Below, in pieces: positions 56,855 through 64,000 of a stretch of 64,000 bases of DNA. The stretch is from Armigeres subalbatus (lineage: Eukaryota > Arthropoda > Insecta > Diptera > Culicidae). The position numbers and the translations under genes are program-made. The stretch is taken from positions 339,884,966 through 339,948,965 of the forward strand of contig NC_085140.1 in the NCBI RefSeq assembly GCF_024139115.2, in the 5' to 3' direction. A model generated the notes under the pieces. That model was not told the origin of the DNA. It saw only the letters and a program-made list of their open reading frames with translations, and did not search any database. Positions within the stretch are counted from its first letter, which is position 1, and the number at the start of each line of letters is the position of its first letter.

Positions 56855-57455
56855 TTCTCATATACTAAGTATACGTTTGTTCCAAAAACGAACTGTGATT
56901 AGATGCCCGGAGTATTAGTATTAGATAACAGATGATATATGTCTGTGCGTGTGTATGTGTGCGTATGTATGTGCGCAAAAAAAACTCACTTATTTTTAGG
57001 CACTTATACTTCTAGACCAACATTTGGAAAGGGCGTAACAGCAAATATTTCTAGGCCAACATTTGAAAAGGGCGTAAAAGCCAAAGTTTATTCCTTCTGA
57101 TTCTTGGTCCACATATATAGCTATATAGTAGACGAAGAATCAGGAGAAATAAATTTTGACTGTTACGCCCTTTTCAAATATTGGTCTAGATTTATTCCTT
57201 CTAATTCGTCGTCTACATATTTAGCTATATATGTGGACAAAGATTCAGAAGGAAAAAAATTGGCTATTACGCCCTTTTCAAATGTGGATCTAGACTTAAC
57301 CGATTTGTTCGGAACAAGTTGCGTTCGACGTGGAATCATATCCATTTGTTTTCTAATAAGAATTGGCCAGATCGCACAATGGGTCTAAAAGTTATGGCAA
57401 AAATACTATTTTTTCATATACACTAGAAAGGCATTAACACCGGCTAGGTGGATTA
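56855..57455. mobile_element. Dispersed mosquito repeat, copy B, with internal palindromes
   Basis: It has the same left end (ACCTTTCTCATATACTAAG) and right end (ACTAGAAAGGCATTAACACC, GGTGGATTAATCAGG) as copy A at 33081. In the middle (57045-57300) a unit containing CTAGACCAACATTTG and GAAAAGGGCGTAA is present in alternating orientation, forming adjacent hairpins around ATATATAGCTATATA. The frames at 57104-57388 and its opposite strand arise from this symmetry. Confidence 0.55.
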
Positions 57456-57459
57456 ATCA

Positions 57460-60198
57460 GGTTTATTTTCGTTTACTACTATCACAATAACAAGCATCTT
57501 CCCACCCACGCATCCTCATCAATAATGTATATTGAACGTTGTTTGTTGGATTTTTGCATATAATACTGAAATCGGCTCCGTAAAGTATGATAAGGACTGA
57601 GCTTACCAAATAATTAAAAAATAGGCTGTTTAACCCGAAAAATACTAAAAGTACACCATTTTACCGTATAACTTCCGTAATTTATATTTATGACCGCCCT
57701 TCTAAGGGAATGGAACCACTGTGCAATGATTACCTGGACCCCAATTGTACGACTGGTACCGGGTTGCTGGATCAACACTGAAATCGCTCACATATTTTTT
57801 GTCTACGTTGCTTTCGTCGACTATTTTTTAACTTCAAACCAAAATTTATTAAAAATTTGTAAGCGGTAGTTATAAGTTTCATCAATGTTAGTTTTTTTTC
57901 ATTCTTTAATTAAACTTTTCCTATGAAAGGTCCCAAGGTTGGACCTTCGGGTTGCCATTGTTCCATTGTTCCATGCGACGAGTGGAGAACTGATTCAAAT
58001 ATCAAAATTCACATTAATTGTGTGTGTGTGCGTCATCCTCTATCCCTCACCCATCTGGGGCGTTGGTCAAGTAGTACTACGAATAATTTGATCAGATCTC
58101 ATGATCCGTAATGGTGCCCTTTTTGTTACGAAGACTAGTACTGCAAAAAGGATTCACATCTGAAGCAAGACAGGTTTCTTCAGGGAGTGTAGGGTATGGG
58201 ATGTACTAGTTGTTCATAACAGGTACAGCAAAACTTCACAAGGACGCCCTTATTCGTATTATCTACTCAGGGAGTAGAAGGCCGAGAAGAGCCACCGTTG
58301 CTAACTAGAGCGTAAACCGGATATCTGGGACTCCCACAATATCCGCGGCAATAGCAGCAAACGATGCCCTGTACGTATTTAGTATTATATTTTATGCATT
58401 TAGAGATTGGTGAAGAAATGAGAGAAAGAAAACTAAAGAATTGGAACGTGTTCACCAATTTAGTTCGTTCGTCCAGAATTTTGTATTTCCTATCCTCCTT
58501 TGCTTTCATTCTTGGCCCAACTATGGCTGATTTGATGAGGAAATGTTCTCATGGGGTTAGCGGCTGTGGAAATTCCGGTAGCTGTTAGTGCTTCAATATC
58601 TTCAAATGCTCAGAAATTGGGAACAGTTCAAATATTGAAAAATGAAATTCTTGAAACTGAAAAGATGAGACAAAGCAGGAAGTATCAAATATTGAAAAAT
58701 ATGGGCCTTTGTATGAAAAATTGAATTTAACAATATGTTTAAGTCTAATATAACGTAACATTTCAAAATTCACAGAAATGAAGAGTATCAAACAAACTTA
58801 TTTGAAGAATTCTTTTAATTTGTCATGTGACATGTTTTGGATTTGTATATACTATAAGTTTAAGAAGAACTTTCATCGAGGGTGGCAATGCGCTAAATGG
58901 GGGTGATAAAGGGCACTGTTTCAATACTCTTAAACAAACTGTATAGAAAATAATCACTCGGTCCTTAAAATTAAAAATTAAATTTTGATATGGTTTCGTA
59001 AATTACTAGTACCCAAAATGATAACCATCATAAATTACACTAAATAATAATCGATAGATACTTATATAGAATGTAGTAGACAAATAAAATTTAAATGATA
59101 CTCAATGATTCCAGACTACGGCAAATCTCTGCGTCGTTCATTAAAGTTCTCCATCTTTCAAGTTCTTCTCCATCCATCAAGCCAGATTTCATGAGTTCCG
59201 GAAAAGACTGGATAATATGAATGTCAACGGAATATACATAGGGAGCAATGTAACACATTTTCAACAGCACTCTCCACGAAACCACTTTCTTTAATTTAAA
59301 ATTTTACATTATATACAGTTCTGCACTGATTACCGCCTATTTATTTACTATACATACACAACCGCACATTTCGATAGTACACACGCGCACTTATCTATAC
59401 ATGTGAGTAATATATCCGGTGGTATACGAATATAAGTCCGGAAAACTTCTGGGGTGTAGTACCAGCCGAATTTAATGCTATACGCAATCAAGAGAAAAAA
59501 AATCGCTGTCAGAAAATAAAACGCAGCCGTCCGCGCGCAAGGCTTGCTTCGATCTCAATATCAAAATTCACATTAATAAAGAAAAAATAAAAAAAAGTCA
59601 GTCAAAAGTTTGGTTTTGGAGTGATCATTTAGCCTTTGCGTTTATTTAGTATACGAGAAAGGCAAAAATTAAATATGTTTTTAAGGGAAAAGCATTTTTT
59701 TTGTTATTACACTTTACATTGTTGTTCACAATTTTAAGAAAATATACACCCTTATTCTTGTTTACGTACGAACTAAGCATATGCGGTATTTCGAAAAATT
59801 TCGTTTCAGGTGGTTCGAAACGAAATTCCGCGAAATTTCGCGGAATTTGGGCATGGCGAAATCTGATTTCTTGATTTCGTTTCGTTTCGCACAATTACAA
59901 AAATTTCGCTGGAAAAACTAGCTTCTAACGAAATTTAACGGAATTCCGTGGAATTTCTAAACTTAAATTTAAACCATACTTTATATTATCAAAAATTCTG
60001 GCTGCGCCGCTGAACAAAATCATAAGGCTGTTTTTAAAACTTTAGGTCATAAATTATTCCTATTAACGCTTACTACATAACCCCATTCTTAGTCGACAAA
60101 TTTGTATGTAGTTTTCTCTATAAAACGTCTTCAGTGTTTCCATGATTCAAACTTAAATTTTGTGATATTTTTTACTATTTGCAAAATATGAATGCGGA
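57460..60198. other. Unassigned AT-rich stretch
   Basis: About 2.7 kb without a recognised gene. A TIR-like end of the dispersed repeat (AGTATACGAGAAAGGC) lies near 59649. 59770-59960 is rich in GAAATTTCG/CGAAATTTC words. Confidence 0.4.
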
Positions 60199-60670
60199 AT
60201 GATCGTGTTGCTGCTATGGTGGGACGGCAGCTAGTCAAGGAGAACGCGAAGTGAAAAAATCTACCTAGCGTACACGCTTAAAATCAATAACACAGAGATG
60301 TGTTTGCTTCACACAAAACGGACCTAATGCAGAACAGCACCTAGATGAGCGACAGTTACACAGGCACAAAAATGCCTCGTACGATCGTGATAACGGTCAT
60401 TTTTAACATGTAAACGTTTGTACAGATTCCTTGTTTCATGAGGAACCAAATACTGTTGAAAATATTGAAATCCAAGCTTCAATAAAACCACACGAGCTAT
60501 TTTTGTGGCTGTGTAACTGTCGCTCATCTAGGTGTTGTTCTGCATTAGGTCCGTTTTGTGTGAAGCAAACTTATCTCTGTGTTATTGATTTTAAGCGTGT
60601 AGCAGAAATTTGTTTAACCTGTGTGTAATCGATCGTGTTGATGCTAGTGTGGGAGAACGCGAAGTGATAT
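60199..60670. repeat. Direct repeats flanking a foldback MITE
   Basis: GATCGTGTTG ... GAGAACGCGAAGTGA occurs at about 60199-60254 and again, shortened, at 60629-60668. A third partial copy (GACCGTGTTGTAGAAG) lies near 60717. The MITE at 60273-60599 lies between the first two. Confidence 0.65.
60273..60599. mobile_element. TA-flanked foldback MITE with 108-bp arms
   Basis: TA at 60271-60272 and 60600-60601. Arms 60273-60380 and 60492-60599 are inverted copies with about six mismatches, beginning CACGCTTAAAATCAATAACA. The ~110-bp loop is unrelated. The frames at 60324-60527 and 60431-60628 are mirror images of each other, caused by the inverted arms. Confidence 0.85.
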
Positions 60671-61394
60671 AACCAATGTTTGCATAGAAGAGCACAAAAT
60701 TATTTAGTGTGGAATCGACCGTGTTGTAGAAGATTATTAAACGAAGCACATTGATCTTGCGTTGGATTGATTTGAAGCACAGTTTTCGTCTTCTTGTTTT
60801 TCAAAATAACTTCGTTTACAATAAATATTTTGTCGCTTACCAAGGGTTTCACATGAATTACCTTCTCAACTAACTAAAGATTCCTTTCCCGCAGAGCTCA
60901 AGAGGATGCAGAGCGTTCCTCGGTCTCTTATAACAATGAGTGTTAAACAAATTTTCCTCTCCTTATCCTAAGTTGACTATAAGCACGTGACCAGCATCGT
61001 TATTGGCCATGAATTGGAAACCCGAAGCAAATATACAGTAAGGATAACTTTTTGTGTCCCTAGAATATTATTTGCTGTTTCTCGACCAATCATGATTAGC
61101 AACTACTATGTGTACAGTTAATCAAGCTTAATAAGCTCTTCTTTGACTATTTACACAATATGTAAGGAACATTGCAGATTTGTGGGCATTTTTAGATTTT
61201 TGCATGGAATTTGCAAAAATCCAGAACGAGTTGAAAGATCATTAAAATTGCTGAAAGTTCTTTACTTATGATTGCTTTCAGCTCATGCTGACCATAACAG
61301 CTGTTCTCATATGCCAAGAATACACAGACAATAGCTCAGTTTGTTGAACTAATTGTATATCAGTAATCAGTAATCTGAAATACATATCTTTGTG

Positions 61395-61515
61395 AATTTT
61401 AGAAAGGTGTAGAGGATTCTTCTAGTGAGCAAATGTATGCTATATATGTAGACGAAGAATAAAAAGGAATACCTTTTGGCTGATACGGCCTTTTCAAATG
61501 TTGGTCTAGTAATAT
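61395..61515. repeat. Fragment of the dispersed mosquito repeat, copy C
   Basis: GTAGACGAAGAAT ... GGCCTTTTCAAATGTTGGTCTAG matches the internal unit of copy B (57120-57190). The ends are missing. Confidence 0.5.
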
Positions 61516-61519
61516 CAAT

Positions 61520-62890
61520 TCTCTATCTGCGTATACGCCTGGCAGATGTAGATATAAGGACTGCATCGAAAATAAGTTATCCACCTTCAAAGTGTTGCTA
61601 CTCAGAAACTCATGAAGGTATTGGTTTGTTTTACTCTGCATTCGACGTATTTGTGTGTTAAGTTTCAAATCAATATTTGCTTTTTTTTTTGTTGAAAATT
61701 TGTTGTTTCCGATGTATCGCAAATTGAAAGTGATTTGTATTGAAATTCGAGTTTTGGACACATGGCTCCATAAGAAAGGTATCGAGATAGATTATTTGAC
61801 CAAGCGTTTCGCAATCCACCCCCAAAGGTAAAAAACCTTGGTCAACAAGCTTGGGGAATAAACGTTCGCTAATCTGTTGGAAAAAGAAGAATATCAAAAT
61901 CAAGTGACCGGAATTTGGACCAGAAAGAAAACATGTTTTAAAACGAGGCAATTTTATGCTGATTTGTGACCAGGAAGAAAAAAAAATGAATAAATGTTGG
62001 AATATGGCAATATTCATTCAGTATTATATTTTTTCATAAAACTTAACAAACAGAATTAACATATATTGCTAGACAAATTTTAATAAATTTTAAAATCCAT
62101 CCGATTTTACTCAAATAAAATAATGTGGATAACTTATTTTCGAACAGTCCTTATAATTGGGTATCCCACTAAATAAAAAATAAATCTGAACATTCATTTT
62201 CTAATTATGACTAAGTCAATACTGTAAAACTATGCTGACAAGACAATATTACATAATACATAATTCTTAAGTGAACTAAGGGTTTAAACGAAATTTGAAT
62301 CCGTATATGAAAAATCCCACAATTTCTGTATTTTTATACTTACTGATATAAAACTGATGAGCTTCTGAAAAATTGTACATTGGATTCCCTGTTAAGAATT
62401 ATTTATCAGTGGATTATGGATTTTGGCTTGACGATGCTGTAAACTCTTGCCTTAGGAATAGGAATTCTCACTTGCTTTAGGATCAGGAATAAGTATAATT
62501 TGCATTTATTTAGTCCTTCTACATCTACTTAGTATAAACTATTATCTCTAAACCTGTAAATATTTTAAAGTTATTTTTTTACGGTTAGTTTTTTTGTTTT
62601 CGGAAAATAATTCTCTCCCTAGTATAACGCCATTGAGCATTTTTTCCGTATAATTCTCTATTTCTATTTGTTATATATGTTTGCTAGAAAGATGATCGCA
62701 TTATAATAATTAAAATTTGTAACAAAATCAATCAGAAAAATTACTGTTTAGTAAAAAATAGATTCCTTTTCACAAATTAGTGTAAATTTTAATTATTGTA
62801 AAGAAGCTCATTCCTTTACCGGAAGCGAAACTTCTCGTTGACTTGAACGTGTTTGTACAGCTACCTACTGAATTAGCAATTGCATTTTTT
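61520..62890. other. Unassigned AT-rich stretch
   Basis: No recognised gene or element. The small frame at 61670-62017 has no motif. Confidence 0.4.
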
Positions 62891-62896
62891 TTTTAT

Positions 62897-63335
62897 TAGG
62901 GGGGTCCCGTAGCGTAGTTGGCTACACGTTCGCCTTACAAGCGAATGGTCATGGGTTCGATTCCCAGCCCCTTCCCCAAAACCCTCGTCAGTCGTCAGAT
63001 GCGCAGCCCATACGGTGGCGTTTGGGAGACGCGCCTTACCGTCACGGCTACCTGATGACGACTGACAACTTGTTCTTCTCGGAGGCATTCCTCCAACGTA
63101 CCCGGATAAATGGCAACCAAACAATGCAACGATCATTGGACGCACGACATGGACAAACGGACACAATGGACTCACGATGAGATGGACTGGCAACGACAAC
63201 AATAATGATAATGGAAAAATCTAAAAATAGATTCTGTGTGGATTCTGTACAGCAGAATACCACAGTAGATCTCGGCACAGTAGCGGTTAAGTAACACAGA
63301 GTGCCTAACAAATAAAGAAAGGAATATAAAAAAAA
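62897..63335 (+). mobile_element. tRNA(Val-like)-derived SINE (fourth family)
   Basis: The head has a perfect A box TAGCGTAGTTGG and B box GGTTCGATTCC. It has an anticodon arm TTCGC/GCGAA with loop CTTACAA (UAC, Val) and a T arm with four of five pairs, but no acceptor stem. It is therefore a SINE rather than a tRNA. The body runs through CAACAATAATGATAATGG to an AATAAAG-containing A-rich end near 63335. No target duplication was confirmed. Confidence 0.7.
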
Positions 63336-63622
63336 AATTTTATTGATTATTATTTACTTGAAAATGGAAGTTTTCAAAATAACACCATATCTTCTGCACG
63401 GTTATTATAATGAAATCAAAATGAGGTAGTATTTTAAAAGCCTCGAAATACGTTTATCGTAATTGAATGATTTTTTGTCCCTTGATCAATTTACTGATTT
63501 CTATGATATTTTCATGCATTTTGTGTTGAGAGATGACGAGCTTACATGTGCTAGATGTGTACTAACCTAATATTTATATGGATTTATAAAATGCATCCTA
63601 AAAATACCATTTTTATAAAGCG

Positions 63623-63875
63623 ACTAGTCGACCCGGCAGACGTTGTCCTGCATAGTAGGCGAAAATGAGCGTTCTGAGCTGCCAATGCGAATTATCTTCA
63701 TTTTTGTTTTTCATAATTTCTCTACCCTTACTCGTGATTTTTGCATGAAAAAATATCATATAAACCCGTCGGAAACGATAACGGACATATTTGCTGAAGG
63801 AATGGAGAAAATCTATCCAGCCGTTTTCGAGTTATGCGGATACGAACACAGACCTTTTCATTTTTACTATATTGA
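63623..63875 (-). mobile_element. Helitron-like non-autonomous element (tentative)
   Basis: On the minus strand it starts TCAATATAGTAAAAATG and shares CGCATAACTCGAAAACGGCT, TTCCTTCAGCA and GTTTCCGACGGGTT with 31257-31420. It ends GACAACGTCTGCCGGGTC-GACTAGT, a CTAGT terminus. A 5' TC, a 3' CTRR(T) and no TIRs fit Helitrons. The predicted 3' hairpin was not verified. Confidence 0.5.
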
Positions 63876-64000
63876 TATGTTTATAAATACAATCGATAAA
63901 ATAATAAGAAAAAGTTGACAATAAATACAACACATGTAGGGTCCTTAAAACCTCTGGCGTTTTACGAATAATAATGATTGTTAGAGTTAATCAAATTTAT
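63876..64000. other. Window end, unassigned
   Basis: AT-rich sequence with nothing recognised. Confidence 0.3.

Noticed and set aside
62897..62975. A tRNA-Val gene
   Set aside because: A and B boxes and the anticodon arm are good, but no acceptor stem pairs and a SINE body follows.

Overview
This is nuclear DNA of an insect, most likely a culicine mosquito of the Aedes type. The main clue is five copies of a tRNA-derived SINE that I recognise from memory as Feilai-like: A and B boxes, a fixed body, and a 3' tail of GAAGAA repeats. Jockey-, RTE- and I/LOA-like LINE fragments, a Ty3/gypsy LTR element, many TA-flanked MITEs and Helitron-like ends agree with this. Coding density is very low, there is no operon structure, and the few host exons are separated by kilobases of nested repeats.

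Host gene: two convincing coding exons lie on the + strand at 25490-25714 and 28108-28270. They join in phase 0 to give the N-terminal cytoplasmic tail plus the S1-S2 region of a cyclic-nucleotide-gated (CNG) channel subunit. A short phase-compatible ATG exon at 5288-5335 may be the first coding exon, separated by a ~20-kb intron. No later exon (S3-S6, pore, CNBD) was found before 64000, so most of the window would be intron of this one gene, or intron plus upstream flank if the 5288 exon is not part of it.

Layout: 1-345 degenerate GAATTTC-type repeat; 787-2943 a TTAA-flanked element with long TIRs around a 1.1-kb head-to-head palindrome of ~152-bp units; 6.3-10.7 kb nested MITEs, a candidate 2.6-kb hAT-like element, a SINE and a MITE carrying a 74-nt tRNA-like cloverleaf; 12.8-18.8 kb LINE remnants, other tRNA-derived SINEs, polypyrimidine DNA and a TTCGGCCAAATGA-type repeat; 18917-23632 a 4.7-kb satellite of TTTGGATTGG; 25.5-28.3 kb CNG exons; 29.8-35.8 kb a Jockey-like LINE remnant, a Helitron-like fragment, a SINE with an inverted duplication, several foldback elements and a GC-rich island; 37223-46576 a nearly complete but frameshifted Ty3/gypsy element on the - strand with ~1.6-kb LTRs and a 4-bp ATTG target duplication; 49516-52520 a 3-kb satellite of ~23-bp hairpin units; 52.7-54.7 kb degenerate repeat and a LINE 3' remnant; 55.2-57.5 kb a SINE with a perfect 13-bp target duplication, a ~188-bp tandem repeat and a palindromic dispersed repeat; 60273-60599 a foldback MITE; 62.9-63.9 kb another SINE and a Helitron-like end.

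The very long open frames at 18.9-23.6 kb and 50-52 kb are by-products of satellite periodicity, not genes. I found no new enzymatic or defence system. The most novel material is structural: two large satellites, a tRNA-like cloverleaf inside a MITE, nested TA-target MITEs whose history can be read from the sequence, and inverted-duplicated SINE and TTAA elements.
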